Notes under the pieces: model-generated | Told to the model about the DNA's origin: nothing | Databases searched by the model: none | What the model saw: the letters and a program-made list of their open reading frames with translations, nothing else | Translations under genes and position numbers: made by a program | Shown here: piece by piece, positions 52,896 through 62,300 of the stretch | Numbering within the stretch: the stretch's first letter is position 1 | Layout of the letters: every line of letters begins with the position of its first letter | Assembly (NCBI RefSeq): GCF_019457635.1 | Contig: NZ_CP080412.1 | Location: 4,154,001-4,218,000 of the forward strand | Length of the DNA stretch: 64,000 bases | Source of the DNA: Shewanella mangrovisoli | GTDB lineage: Bacteria; Pseudomonadota; Gammaproteobacteria; Enterobacterales; Shewanellaceae | Reading direction: 5' to 3'

Positions 52896-55800
52896 TTAAT
52901 TGACCTCTCGCCAGTAGATGATTCTGTCATGGCCACGGTAACGACCAAAAAACGCACTCGCGCGGGGATCGGATAAGCTGGTTGGAGAGACCCCATTCCA
53001 GTTCCAATACCATTCTAACCAGGTCGGCACATCTAAAGGCGCGGTGACTTGGCCGCGATATAAGTTGCCACTCGAGGTGAGCGCTCGCCACAGCAAATCA
53101 AATTGTCCCGCTTGAAAAGCCGATGAAGCGCCGGAGCGATTAATGCTCTGCCCTGTGGTCAAATCTGGGTCAAAGTGATAGCCAAGGGTTGCATTATCCA
53201 CCTGCGACGCAAGGCCATAGGTTGCAATCGTACAGCTATCATCGCCATTTAATGCCCAATTAGCCCCATTCCAATATTCGGCTCGGGTCGGCATCCTGAG
53301 GATTTCAGTCTCTGGACCATAGGTATTGTCCATCACCACTCGACCATGGCGCAGGATCTGTGTGGTGATTTTCTTGGCATTACAGTTGGTGCAATTACCC
53401 GTGGTTGCCGCATCCATATCGGGCGAGGCCACATAGCTGTAAAGCCCATTTGGCCGAGGATCGTTATCCATCAACTGCACGCCAATATCGAGCAGCTCGA
53501 AGGGACCGTCTTGATACAGATTCGTCGCCACATTCGGGGTTACTCGGCTCAAATTAGCCCGATAAGCGCCATCGACCGTCGCCACACCTTGAACCCAACT
53601 CGCCGCGTTGACGGGCAAGGCACTTAAGCGACTCTGTAAGTCGATACCATTGTTATTGTTCTCTCCCACCAATTTGGCGGTCGCGAGGGAGAATGGTGGG
53701 AAGTAGTTTTGCGTCACCGCGCCGCCGATATTTAAGGCTGTGAGGCTCATCGACATCGGGAAGGGTTGATCCATATAACTAAAACTGCCGCAGGCGGGTA
53801 AGACGGAAATATCACCCACTAAAAATCTATCGGGCACAAAGCGGCCAATATTGACTGAATAGCCAATCGGAATATTTAGGCTGCTGGCCGCCCCGAGATA
53901 ATTAGGACTTGCCTGCACCGCGATTTGGAACACCCCCACTTCGCTAATCGTTTGATTAGTGATGCTATTAAGGTTATTGGCTTGGATAGTATGACTATAG
54001 GATGCCACACCTAATGCGCCATCATGGCCGCCGCTGGCAATGTTTGGCGCAACAACCTTACTGGTTAGTGTCATGGCTTGGTCGCTAAAGTTAGGCGTAG
54101 ATACGTTGCCCGAACAAAAGTCCGTATCGCCGTCCTTTTCCCAGGCCATAGCCTGTACTGTCATACCGAAATTCTGTCCCGCTTTACGGTAGGCATTACA
54201 GCTCATATCCGCACTCGAGCAACTGGCGCTGGCGTCCACGGGTTTGACGCACAAACCCGCAGGCACACTGACAAATTGGTCCGAGCCTGTCATCACTAGG
54301 CCTTGCTCGTTGCCACTGCCGATATATTGGGCATCGAGTTGTAATTTGCCCGCATCGGGATAATTCACTGAAATGCTTGCCTGTCCGTTAGTATCAAACA
54401 CCAGATTCAGCGCCGTAGGCGAGGCGTTTGAACTGCCAATAGCCGTATTGTTGATGGTGACGGCTTTTGGCGAGATAGGCGCACTCGGAGTGTGATAACT
54501 GCTCCAGAAATTCAATGTCTTAGTCTGGCTCTGGAAGCTTGGAACACACTGCTGAGTCACATCGGATTTTTTCACCGCTTTGACTAACACTTGCTCGGGG
54601 CGATTTGCACGCTTATCAGGCACATCGAAGACAAAACCACTGTCAGCGAAGGTAAGTGAACAGTTGTTTTCACTCAAGCCTCCATTACCGATACGGCAAA
54701 GGGTTTTACTTAAAGGCTTGGTTGTCGGGCTCGACCCTTTCACCCCCAAAGTTACAACGCCCGGGGTGTTACGTCTTAGCTGTAACTGAGTGCTGCCGTT
54801 ACTAAAGCTCACCTGATTGCCGCCAATCCAGATGCCTTCGGAGGCGGATTCGGGTAACAAGGTCGCCGCTAAAGGATCGGTAAAGAGCTGGCTACAACTG
54901 GCGTTGGCACAAGCGCGAATCGTCACGGTTTCGGGATTACAGGTTAATCCCTGCCCCGTATGGTCAAACTCAAAATGATCGATTTGTGCGCCAACGGGAT
55001 TCGACCTCAAGGCACAAATTTGAACGTTATCAATTTCATGATTGTTATTCGAGCCCCCGGTTGACCCGGTAAGCGACAACAAGAAATCACTCGGCGTCGC
55101 CGCTTGACCCGTTTGCGCGATGGCATTAAAAGCAGGAATTAAGGTGACAAATCCCGACCCCGTATTACGCTCAATCTTCACCATCGACTGACCGGATACC
55201 TGCGAGTCGATAGTGATTTTATAGCGGTGCGCAGGTGAGACATTATTGCCATCGACCGTGGGAGATAAACAGTTACCACTGGTATTGCTGGTGCCGTTGT
55301 TACAGGTGCCCCGTAAATAGCGGTATCCCGAAGTACCAGCACCAGAACCACGCACCGCAACCGACTGACGGCGCTGGCCAATATTGTAACTGCCGCCTTC
55401 GCCGGAGAAGTTACCAAACTCATCGATCCCGATACCCAACCAACCACCAGCAAAGCCATTAATGCCGGGTTTAAAGCCATAGCCTAAAGGCCCACCAAAG
55501 GCACCAGGCTGGGGGGTAATCGAGGCATCAGACAACACCAGCGCGATACCGTCGGCGCCATTGCCACCATAGGCATAGTGATCAAATTGGATCTCAACTA
55601 AGTTATTTGCAGCAGGGAATAATCTCTGATAGGTCGAGGCTGTGGATTGATTCGATTTTGCCTCGGTTAAGCGCATACGACCGCTGACAATGGCAGGAGT
55701 AAAAGAACCGCTACTACGGGAAACCACCCAATCGTTACTTAAGGCACTCTGGGAGAAATTATCGGTAAAACACTGGAGCGGTGGCGCTCCTTCATTGATT

Positions 55801-56630
55801 TGACCATTCGAGTTGATCACTAAGTAGCGACTCGTCACTCGACCATTAATGACTGAACTATTATCTAGGGTGAGCGTGTCATCACTATACACCAAGGCAT
55901 TAACGAGCGATGAACCAGTTAAATGCACATTATCGTAGCCAATGATCAACGCATTGGCGTTATTCGATTCGTTAAAAGTGGCACCATTAATCTTAAATTC
56001 CTGCCGAGTGAAAATGCGCACATTGCCCTGCAAAACTACTTTGGCATTTTGATTTAAGGTAAAACTATTGATCCAATAGTCCCCTTCGGGCAGAACCAAG
56101 GTGGCACCACCACCGACTGCGATAGAGTCAAATCGGTACTCATTGTAATTTGGCGATAACGTCAGAGTACAAGCAGAGTAGAGGGAAATATTAGAGTACT
56201 GATTATAGTTCCCCGAACCTAAAGTAAGCTGCTGACCATTGCTACAATAATCTATGCCACCACCGTAACCATTACTCCATTGGAAGGCATTAGATCCAGT
56301 TAACTTTAATCCGCGAATATCACTACCATCGACAGTACATCGACGAGTACCGCCCGCACCATCATCACAACTGGTATTGGGAAGGCTGCCAGAATTCACA
56401 GAGCAATAATCCAGTCTGCCGCCACCCGTGCCATTGATAATGCCGCTGTTATAGATCGTAAGCTGTGGAGAGGAAATCTGGTGGCACACATTCGAGTTAT
56501 CCCCATGGTGCCCCTGCGCAACATTAGGGAAAATGGCACTCTGGTCAACATAATCAAACGCATATGTTGCGCCTGACACACCTAACAGCGTGCCAGTGAG
56601 CACAATCCGATATAACCAGTTAATTGCCAC
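52896..56630 (-). CDS. mshQ: MSHA biogenesis protein MshQ
   Basis: A 1,244-residue exported protein with a signal peptide ending TYA (about residue 24). A beta-rich N-terminal region follows, with repeated Cys pairs. A lectin/LamG-like domain spans about residues 285-530 (FDHYAYGGNGADGIALVL, GGWLGIGIDEFGNF). A Cys-rich C-terminal half carries the DUF6701 domain found in MshQ. It is the last and largest gene of the msh locus, overlapping mshP by 11 bases. Its size and lectin-like fold suggest a pilus-linked surface protein, but its role is not known. Confidence 0.87.
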   Translation of the reverse strand: MAINWLYRIVLTGTLLGVSGATYAFDYVDQSAIFPNVAQGHHGDNSNVCHQISSPQLTIYNSGIINGTGGGRLDYCSVNSGSLPNTSCDDGAGGTRRCTVDGSDIRGLKLTGSNAFQWSNGYGGGIDYCSNGQQLTLGSGNYNQYSNISLYSACTLTLSPNYNEYRFDSIAVGGGATLVLPEGDYWINSFTLNQNAKVVLQGNVRIFTRQEFKINGATFNESNNANALIIGYDNVHLTGSSLVNALVYSDDTLTLDNSSVINGRVTSRYLVINSNGQINEGAPPLQCFTDNFSQSALSNDWVVSRSSGSFTPAIVSGRMRLTEAKSNQSTASTYQRLFPAANNLVEIQFDHYAYGGNGADGIALVLSDASITPQPGAFGGPLGYGFKPGINGFAGGWLGIGIDEFGNFSGEGGSYNIGQRRQSVAVRGSGAGTSGYRYLRGTCNNGTSNTSGNCLSPTVDGNNVSPAHRYKITIDSQVSGQSMVKIERNTGSGFVTLIPAFNAIAQTGQAATPSDFLLSLTGSTGGSNNNHEIDNVQICALRSNPVGAQIDHFEFDHTGQGLTCNPETVTIRACANASCSQLFTDPLAATLLPESASEGIWIGGNQVSFSNGSTQLQLRRNTPGVVTLGVKGSSPTTKPLSKTLCRIGNGGLSENNCSLTFADSGFVFDVPDKRANRPEQVLVKAVKKSDVTQQCVPSFQSQTKTLNFWSSYHTPSAPISPKAVTINNTAIGSSNASPTALNLVFDTNGQASISVNYPDAGKLQLDAQYIGSGNEQGLVMTGSDQFVSVPAGLCVKPVDASASCSSADMSCNAYRKAGQNFGMTVQAMAWEKDGDTDFCSGNVSTPNFSDQAMTLTSKVVAPNIASGGHDGALGVASYSHTIQANNLNSITNQTISEVGVFQIAVQASPNYLGAASSLNIPIGYSVNIGRFVPDRFLVGDISVLPACGSFSYMDQPFPMSMSLTALNIGGAVTQNYFPPFSLATAKLVGENNNNGIDLQSRLSALPVNAASWVQGVATVDGAYRANLSRVTPNVATNLYQDGPFELLDIGVQLMDNDPRPNGLYSYVASPDMDAATTGNCTNCNAKKITTQILRHGRVVMDNTYGPETEILRMPTRAEYWNGANWALNGDDSCTIATYGLASQVDNATLGYHFDPDLTTGQSINRSGASSAFQAGQFDLLWRALTSSGNLYRGQVTAPLDVPTWLEWYWNWNGVSPTSLSDPRASAFFGRYRGHDRIIYWREVN

Positions 56631-57078
56631 GGGCTTCTACCTCTACTTGGCGGCTTACACGGGTATCGCCACTCTCGCATATCGCTTTGCTATTAATGCG
56701 AAACTGAGTGACGGTGCCGACCGCATAGGATGTACAACTTAAACTCACGCTGCAGGCATGAAAACCCACCACATTGGGCGGCGTCCAAGAGTTTGCAACA
56801 CTTGTACAGGTCGCCGTCGCATTGGCGGGGGCGTTTAATGGGAATAATTGCGCCAGCGCCGCATCGGCACCACTGTTCGCCGCCGCTAAGGCGCGAGTCC
56901 CCCACACCTCTTGAGTTAATCCGGTATCGGCATCTTCGACTATGTTGATTAAGGCGGCGGCCAATAAAAACATCACGGTAATAACAAAAATACCGATGAC
57001 CAAGGCGCTGCCACCTTGGCGATGAGCCGCACACTGACGATATGCTGAGCGCGAGAGGCTAAATAAGTTAGGGGACAT
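56620..57078 (-). CDS. mshP: MSHA biogenesis protein MshP (PilX-like)
   Basis: A 152-residue protein with a short basic leader and QGGSALVIGIFVITVMFLLAAALINIVED (about residues 21-49), a pilin-like hydrophobic helix. Unlike true pilins it lacks the typical G|FTLIE cleavage motif. Four to five cysteines follow. It is placed as MshP by position between mshO and mshQ, and overlaps both by 11 bases, which indicates tight coupling. Confidence 0.85.
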   Translation of the reverse strand: MSPNLFSLSRSAYRQCAAHRQGGSALVIGIFVITVMFLLAAALINIVEDADTGLTQEVWGTRALAAANSGADAALAQLFPLNAPANATATCTSVANSWTPPNVVGFHACSVSLSCTSYAVGTVTQFRINSKAICESGDTRVSRQVEVEARGN

Positions 57079-57916
57079 TAATCACCTGCACTTGATGTCG
57101 ATATTGAAATGTCTCGCCGTTGACATTAAATCGCGGTTGTAAATGCACCATCGCATTATTGACTAGACTCGATGGCGTTAAGATCAGCGGTAAATCGGCG
57201 TTATTACTCAACTCATTGGCCACATCTTGGGCCATTAGCACGCCCGAACTCATATCCGCAGGCGTTGGCTGGCTGGCATTCAATCCATAGCCAGTATAAC
57301 GCTTAAGAGTTAACTCATTGCTGGATGGCGCTTTTTCAAAACAATAACTCACAGGACTCGAACCAAAATAGATCCTTTGCCGCGGGGACGCTTCAGCAAA
57401 TCTCGCATTGGCCGTAAAGGTTAAAGTCACTTGGTTCGCGGCACTGCTAATGCTGTTAATCTGCGAGCGCTTTAGCTTAGTGCTGTCATACACATCTCGG
57501 TCGGTTAAGGGGTAAACCCACACATATTGGTTAGCCGCAATCTTACTGGTCACATTGTCTAAAATCACAGTGCCCGTTAGCGCCGCTGTACTCGGCGCAA
57601 TCGGCATCGATAAATAAGTGGTACTCGCCTCAATAGGAACAAATTCAACACACTGATAGGTTAAGCCATTACTATTGAGCCGCACACTGTTAGGCACGGC
57701 ACTGCGCAGCTCACGGGTCATACGCTCCACTGCAAAACGACTCTGGCTTAGCACTTGGTCAACCGAACTCGACTCCACAAAAATCCGCGTGCCGAAAATA
57801 ATAAAGCTACTCACGCCCACCACCAGAATGCCTAAGATAAGGATCACAGTGACCATTTCGACTAAGGTAAAACCCAGTGCTGAACGTGGCATACGCGTGC
57901 TGGAGAAAGCGCCCAT
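57068..57916 (-). CDS. mshO: MSHA minor pseudopilin MshO
   Basis: A 282-residue prepilin-like protein. The cleavage site is in ALGFTLVEMVTVILILG (cut after G, about residue 15), followed by a hydrophobic helix and a globular domain of about 240 residues, similar to PilW/GspJ. TAATG joins its start to the mshD stop. It probably sits in a tip complex that primes pilus assembly. Confidence 0.9.
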   Translation of the reverse strand: MGAFSSTRMPRSALGFTLVEMVTVILILGILVVGVSSFIIFGTRIFVESSSVDQVLSQSRFAVERMTRELRSAVPNSVRLNSNGLTYQCVEFVPIEASTTYLSMPIAPSTAALTGTVILDNVTSKIAANQYVWVYPLTDRDVYDSTKLKRSQINSISSAANQVTLTFTANARFAEASPRQRIYFGSSPVSYCFEKAPSSNELTLKRYTGYGLNASQPTPADMSSGVLMAQDVANELSNNADLPLILTPSSLVNNAMVHLQPRFNVNGETFQYRHQVQVINVP

Positions 57917-58470
57917 TAGTAATTGCTCCTCACCAGATTGTAAGTGATCACTTCGTTATCTGGGGTAGTCACATTAATGGTCACTAACTTGGTATTGGGC
58001 GCTGTTCCATAGGCGACAGAGACACTTAATTGATAGTTAGGATACGCCTGCGCGTAAGTTTGGCTGGAATTGAGCATAGTGGCGTTTTGGCTTAAGCCGT
58101 GATAGTCATCCACATCGTTAAAATCGTTACGCCCTTCGCCAGCCTCAGGCCCTAATACGGCCGAGCAGCTACTGCCTAATGGGCTCCCGCAAGCAGGCAC
58201 ACCGCCATTGGCATTGGTATTTTGATCATAACGCTTACCCCAAATCTCATTCATCACCGAGTGGGCAAGTTCGGCACTCTTGACTCGATGCAAGGTCTTG
58301 GCGGCACGATCCGCCTGCGGAAATAACATGCTACTGAGCATTACGATAGCGATGGCTATAACTAACATGCCAACCACTAACTCAATTAAGGTAAATCCCT
58401 GTTGTGGCTTAGCTTTTGAAGATACTTTTACTGAGGTACTGATTGAAAACAGCGGAGGATTAATTCGCAT
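57916..58470 (-). CDS. mshD: MSHA minor prepilin MshD
   Basis: A 184-residue prepilin with an unusually long leader (about 24 residues) before QQGFTLIELVVGMLVIAIAIVM, then a small globular part with two Cys in VPACGSPLGSSCSA. ATG 58468-58470, with GAGGG upstream, overlaps the mshC end by 11 bases; an upstream start (58512) would put more of it over mshC. It belongs to the minor pilin set C, D, O. Confidence 0.9.
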   Translation of the reverse strand: MRINPPLFSISTSVKVSSKAKPQQGFTLIELVVGMLVIAIAIVMLSSMLFPQADRAAKTLHRVKSAELAHSVMNEIWGKRYDQNTNANGGVPACGSPLGSSCSAVLGPEAGEGRNDFNDVDDYHGLSQNATMLNSSQTYAQAYPNYQLSVSVAYGTAPNTKLVTINVTTPDNEVITYNLVRSNY

Positions 58471-58948
58471 AAATATAGCCCTCGCTGGAGATATTGATCG
58501 CCACAGTGTCATTGGCGATCACATTGATACATGGCCCATTACACGCAAGCGATGCTCGACCATTGATATCAAAGTCAAGGTAAAAGCTCTTGGCATTGTT
58601 GCTGATAAGCACTAACTGCGCGCCACCTTGAAAAGCTTGGCTGGATAAAGGGTTAGGAGACAATGGCGAGCCCGTACAGCCAGTGCTATCGCGACTGGCA
58701 AACTGACTCACCTGATAACCCGTCGCCGACACGACAACGCGGTAACATCTATCGGTATTATTTAAGGCTTTTTGCTGAACCTGGCGCAGCTCGGCCATAA
58801 ATTCATTGCGCAGACTAAAGGCGCTGTAGGATGACTGGCTAAATAAGCGCGGCAATACCGTCACCGATAGAATCCCAATCAGGATAATAGTGGTCACGAG
58901 TTCGACTAAGGTAAACCCAAACTGTCTGCTGCTGGAAAATCTACGCAT
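58460..58948 (-). CDS. mshC: MSHA minor prepilin MshC
   Basis: A 162-residue prepilin: FGFTLVELVTTIILIGILSV (cleavage after G, about residue 11), then a small domain with NTDRCYRVVV, TGCTGS and LACNGPC, giving possible disulfides. It is the first gene after the (CTAGGTT)19 array, which ends 20 bp upstream of its ATG, and after the mshA terminator. Expression of mshC-D-O-P-Q therefore depends on read-through or a promoter near the array. Confidence 0.9.
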   Translation of the reverse strand: MRRFSSSRQFGFTLVELVTTIILIGILSVTVLPRLFSQSSYSAFSLRNEFMAELRQVQQKALNNTDRCYRVVVSATGYQVSQFASRDSTGCTGSPLSPNPLSSQAFQGGAQLVLISNNAKSFYLDFDINGRASLACNGPCINVIANDTVAINISSEGYIYAN

Positions 58949-58967
58949 TGTCCGCTTTGCCGTGATG

Positions 58968-59100
58968 CTAGGTTCTAGGTTCTAGGTTCTAGGTTCTAGG
59001 TTCTAGGTTCTAGGTTCTAGGTTCTAGGTTCTAGGTTCTAGGTTCTAGGTTCTAGGTTCTAGGTTCTAGGTTCTAGGTTCTAGGTTCTAGGTTCTAGGTT
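58968..59100. repeat. (CTAGGTT)19 tandem heptamer array between mshA and mshC
   Basis: 133 bp made of exactly 19 uninterrupted copies of CTAGGTT (AACCTAG on the msh transcript). It lies in the non-coding gap between the mshA terminator and the mshC start. A perfect array of this length should slip during replication, so copy number probably varies between strains or cells. It changes spacing rather than reading frame. Confidence 0.97.
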
Positions 59101-59202
59101 CAGTTTCTGCCAACTTGATTCGTAAGGCAAATATTTCGCCTAAACAAAAGAAATAATTAGCAAATTCATTTTATTACAGCCAACACTCCGATAGATTGCT
59201 GA

Positions 59203-59234
59203 CCTAAAAAAAAGGCCTGCTAGGCAGGCCTTTT
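59203..59234 (-). terminator. Terminator after mshA
   Basis: An 11-bp stem AAAAGGCCTGC (59210-59220) / GCAGGCCTTTT (59224-59234) with a 3-base loop ends in a T-run on the minus strand. It starts 14 bp after the mshA stop and separates mshA from mshC. Confidence 0.88.
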
Positions 59235-59247
59235 CGTATAACTAAAA

Positions 59248-59766
59248 TTAGCAAGCTGAAGCTGCTGGTGTTGCAGTAAATGTTGGCGCAGCTGTTGCTG
59301 TAGCGGGTGTATATTGAATAAAACACGCAGCAGGTGCGCCATTTTGCCAGAATTTGACAGTACCGTTGTCGGAGAAAAGAACCCAATCAGAGTTATTAGT
59401 TGATGCCGCACTACCGGTCGTGATATCTGCACTTACTGTCTCAATGCTAATATCCAATGCTCTTGGAAAATTAGTTGCAGTATCATCAAGATAACCAAAA
59501 ATAGTTGACACATCATCAGTAGTCACAGCTGTTCCAGCAATGTCAACCAGTGTAGCAGTTGTAGATTTTTCTAAGCCAGCTAATGCTGCTTTTGAATAGA
59601 CTAAAGTATTCGCTCCTTGGATTGAGGCTTTCAGACCATTCAGCGCAGAAACTCGTGCATCGCCTTGTAGATTAATAAACTTAGGTGCTGCTGTGACAGC
59701 AAGAATACCTAAGATAATGATCACTACGACTAATTCGATTAAGGTAAAACCTTGTTGTCTTTTCAT
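59248..59766 (-). CDS. mshA: MSHA major pilin MshA
   Basis: A 172-residue type IV pilin. The short leader MKRQQG is cut before FTLIELVVVIIILGILAVTAAPK, where Glu5 of the mature protein is present. The globular domain is rich in Ala and Thr and ends with a Cys pair (APAACFIQY and a C-terminal Cys) forming the usual pilin D-region. It is placed as the major subunit by position after mshB and by having its own strong terminator, which would allow more mshA than downstream transcript. It is the pilus used for surface attachment. Confidence 0.93.
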   Translation of the reverse strand: MKRQQGFTLIELVVVIIILGILAVTAAPKFINLQGDARVSALNGLKASIQGANTLVYSKAALAGLEKSTTATLVDIAGTAVTTDDVSTIFGYLDDTATNFPRALDISIETVSADITTGSAASTNNSDWVLFSDNGTVKFWQNGAPAACFIQYTPATATAAPTFTATPAASAC

Positions 59767-59850
59767 ATAAAACTACCCTTCTTTGAGAACCAAGTAACTT
59801 AGTCAGTTAAAAATAAACTACTTAAAAGATAAACCAATTAAAACATTAAA

Positions 59851-60468
59851 TTAAGGCGTAAATGGTGTTTGAGTGAAACTTAATACTTTACCCGTACCAG
59901 GGTTATAAACCACCCCTTTTGCACCCGTAGTTGATAAATCTGGCGCAGGAGTCGGTACACCTGTGGTTTGGTTTAGCACCAGTGAAGCCACTTGGTGATA
60001 AACACATAAATCGAGACCTGTTACGGCTGTTCCGCTAATCGAATTTGAACTGCCACCAGCACCATCGATAACGCGCACTGTATAACGTTGATTACGCGCA
60101 TCTTGCGAATAAAGCACGTTACGCGGCGCACTTTGCAACACAGTATTAAATACCTGCTGACAGCTTGCATCGGTCATCGCCGTCGCATCGGTACCAGAGG
60201 TGCCCGTTGGATAACCAAAACGCGGATCGAGGGATACTGAAGTCCCATCTAAGATCACACTGCTATTTTGGCGACCATCGACTTCCCATTGCGAACGCAC
60301 AAAACTCACTGCGGTGGATAAACCACCCGCGACTCCGTCCACACTGGCATCTTCAGCATCATCGGTAACATTTAAAAAACGAGGGATCGCGGTGGCGGCC
60401 AACAGACCTAAAATTACGATCACTATGACCAGTTCAATCAATGAAAAACCATCTTGCTTAGTCTTCAT
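59851..60468 (-). CDS. mshB: MSHA pilin MshB
   Basis: A 205-residue prepilin: MKTKQDGFSLIELVIVIVILGLLAATAIP, with cleavage after G7 and Glu5 retained, then DDAEDASVDGVAGGLSTAVSFVRSQW and a C-terminal domain with two Cys. It resembles MshA in its first 55 residues and is probably a paralogue. GGGAGAG before ATG 60466-60468 fixes the start. It lies between mshF and mshA. Confidence 0.92.
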   Translation of the reverse strand: MKTKQDGFSLIELVIVIVILGLLAATAIPRFLNVTDDAEDASVDGVAGGLSTAVSFVRSQWEVDGRQNSSVILDGTSVSLDPRFGYPTGTSGTDATAMTDASCQQVFNTVLQSAPRNVLYSQDARNQRYTVRVIDGAGGSSNSISGTAVTGLDLCVYHQVASLVLNQTTGVPTPAPDLSTTGAKGVVYNPGTGKVLSFTQTPFTP

Positions 60469-60544
60469 TCGTCTCTCCCTATCTTGATGAAAGTCCATTC
60501 TAACAGCTAAATCAGTTTAAAAAAGCCCGTTACTTAACAATATT

Positions 60545-61039
60545 TTAGGAAGACGTCAAAAAAATGACCCTGCCAGAGTTTAGTTGGTAGCCGATACTGT
60601 CCCCATTTTTTGAGCGATAACGGCAGCTATTATCCTTAGCAAAATACGAACCGGTAAGGGATTCATCCCCAGCCTCTTGACCCATTAATTGTTGCCATAA
60701 TAGCTGACAACTTTGGTCATCAAGATGACTCGGTTGTGGCCAACCCTGCACACTCATGAGCACAGAAGTTTGCTCATTATTTGCGCTTTGCTCGTTAAAC
60801 ACTTCCCAATCTAGTCGCATTTGTTGTGGTTTGCCAAGGGATAACCATTGGGAACGCACCATAGCCAACACATTTAAGAAGCGCGTATGTTCGAGCTCCA
60901 CACTGCGGGCGGCAAGTTGTGGCATAGTCGCAAAATATTTAACGCCAATCACCGCGAGAATAATCAAGATCAAGGTCAAGCTAACGAGCCGCCCATACAC
61001 ACGTAATAGATCGCTTTCGGCCTTCTGCTGGCTCTGCAT
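60545..61039 (-). CDS. mshF: MSHA biogenesis protein MshF
   Basis: A 164-residue protein with one N-terminal helix, LVSLTLILIILAVIGVKYFA (about residues 18-37), and no prepilin cleavage site. The small periplasmic domain ends in NSCRYRSKNGDSIGYQLNSGRVIF, a pattern like the C-terminal fold of pilins. The identity as MshF rests on position between mshG and mshB. Its role is not established. Confidence 0.85.
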   Translation of the reverse strand: MQSQQKAESDLLRVYGRLVSLTLILIILAVIGVKYFATMPQLAARSVELEHTRFLNVLAMVRSQWLSLGKPQQMRLDWEVFNEQSANNEQTSVLMSVQGWPQPSHLDDQSCQLLWQQLMGQEAGDESLTGSYFAKDNSCRYRSKNGDSIGYQLNSGRVIFLTSS

Positions 61040-61077
61040 CTATTTGATCCTAATTGAGTTAAATTCTCGACTCGGCA

Positions 61078-62298
61078 TTACTTCCCGCCTTTAACCACGT
61101 TGAGCATGTCCCACATCGGCAGGTAAATACCCAGCGCTAAAATCAATACAATCACAGCTACGATCCCGATCAAAATCGGCTCTAACTTAGCGGTGAGATT
61201 TTTAAGATCGTAATCGACCTCACCCTCGTAAAAATCGGCAGCATCATTTAGTAGCTGGTCAATTTGTCCGGTTTCTTCGCCTACCGCGACCATTTGCAAC
61301 ACCAGTGGCGTAAACAATTTACTCTGGTTCGACACCCTTAGCATAGATTCGCCGGACTCAATGCCGCGGCGCATCCCGACAATTTTGTCGTGCATATAGG
61401 CATTATCAACCGCATCGGCCACTAGACTGAGCGCCTGCGTCATCGGCACGCCCGCGCTCAACATCATCGAAAAACTGCGGCAATAACGGGAGAGGGTCGA
61501 GCGCTCAATAATCGACCCCACGGCGGGAATGTGTAACTTCCACTGGTCCCATTGTTTCTCGCCTTTTTCCGTATGGTGCCAGTAGCGGATCCCAATAATG
61601 GTCCCAAGCAGTATTATCAGCATCAAGGGCCAATAGTTGACAAACAAGTTTGATGTGCCGATTAACACCTTAGTCGCCCAAGGCAAGTCGGCACCGAAGC
61701 GGGCAAACATCTCGGCGAATTTTGGGATCACCATGATATTTAAAATCACCATCGCCAGCGCGATGGCAATCAATACAAATATGGGATAACGCATCGCGGC
61801 TTTAATCCGCCGGCGGGTTTCCTGCTCACGCTCGATATAACCCGAGAGCTGAATAAAAGCATCCTCTAACTTACCGGTATTTTCGCCCACATGAACCATA
61901 GAAACAAACAGAGAATCAAACACATCTGGATGTTGGTTCATGGCCGATGACAGTGGGCGCCCCGCAGTTAACTGCTCTGAAATATCATTCAGCGCATCTT
62001 TCATTCGTTGGGAGTGAGCGGTTTCGGATAAGCCTGCAATGGCGCGCAGGATGGGGATCCCCGAGCGCGTTAACGAGTACATTTGCCGGGTAAAAATTTG
62101 TAATTCATCCAAGCCGACTTTGCGCTTAAACAGCTGCGCCAAGGTAAAGGACTTAGCTTCCTTCGCGACTTTGACTTCTAACGGGATAATGCCGCGGGCT
62201 AACAGCATATCGGCCGCTGCCCCCTCGGAGGCAGCATCGAGCTGACCCGTTACGGCCTGACCTTGTCCACTGCGTCCACGGTATTGATAAACCGGCAT
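61078..62298 (-). CDS. mshG: MSHA inner-membrane platform protein MshG
   Basis: A 406-residue member of the GspF/PilC family with two T2SF domains (about residues 70-195 and 270-395). Each carries the conserved pattern [FY]xRQMYSLTRSGIP or RSFSMMLSAGVPMTQAL. Three or four membrane helices are present. It forms the platform on which the MshE ATPase drives pilin assembly. It starts 2 bp after the mshE stop, so the two are coupled. Confidence 0.94.
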   Translation of the reverse strand: MPVYQYRGRSGQGQAVTGQLDAASEGAAADMLLARGIIPLEVKVAKEAKSFTLAQLFKRKVGLDELQIFTRQMYSLTRSGIPILRAIAGLSETAHSQRMKDALNDISEQLTAGRPLSSAMNQHPDVFDSLFVSMVHVGENTGKLEDAFIQLSGYIEREQETRRRIKAAMRYPIFVLIAIALAMVILNIMVIPKFAEMFARFGADLPWATKVLIGTSNLFVNYWPLMLIILLGTIIGIRYWHHTEKGEKQWDQWKLHIPAVGSIIERSTLSRYCRSFSMMLSAGVPMTQALSLVADAVDNAYMHDKIVGMRRGIESGESMLRVSNQSKLFTPLVLQMVAVGEETGQIDQLLNDAADFYEGEVDYDLKNLTAKLEPILIGIVAVIVLILALGIYLPMWDMLNVVKGGK

Positions 62299-62300
62299 AA

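Noticed and set aside
58968..59100. CRISPR array
   Set aside because: The array is head-to-tail heptamers without spacers, and no cas genes are present in the window.
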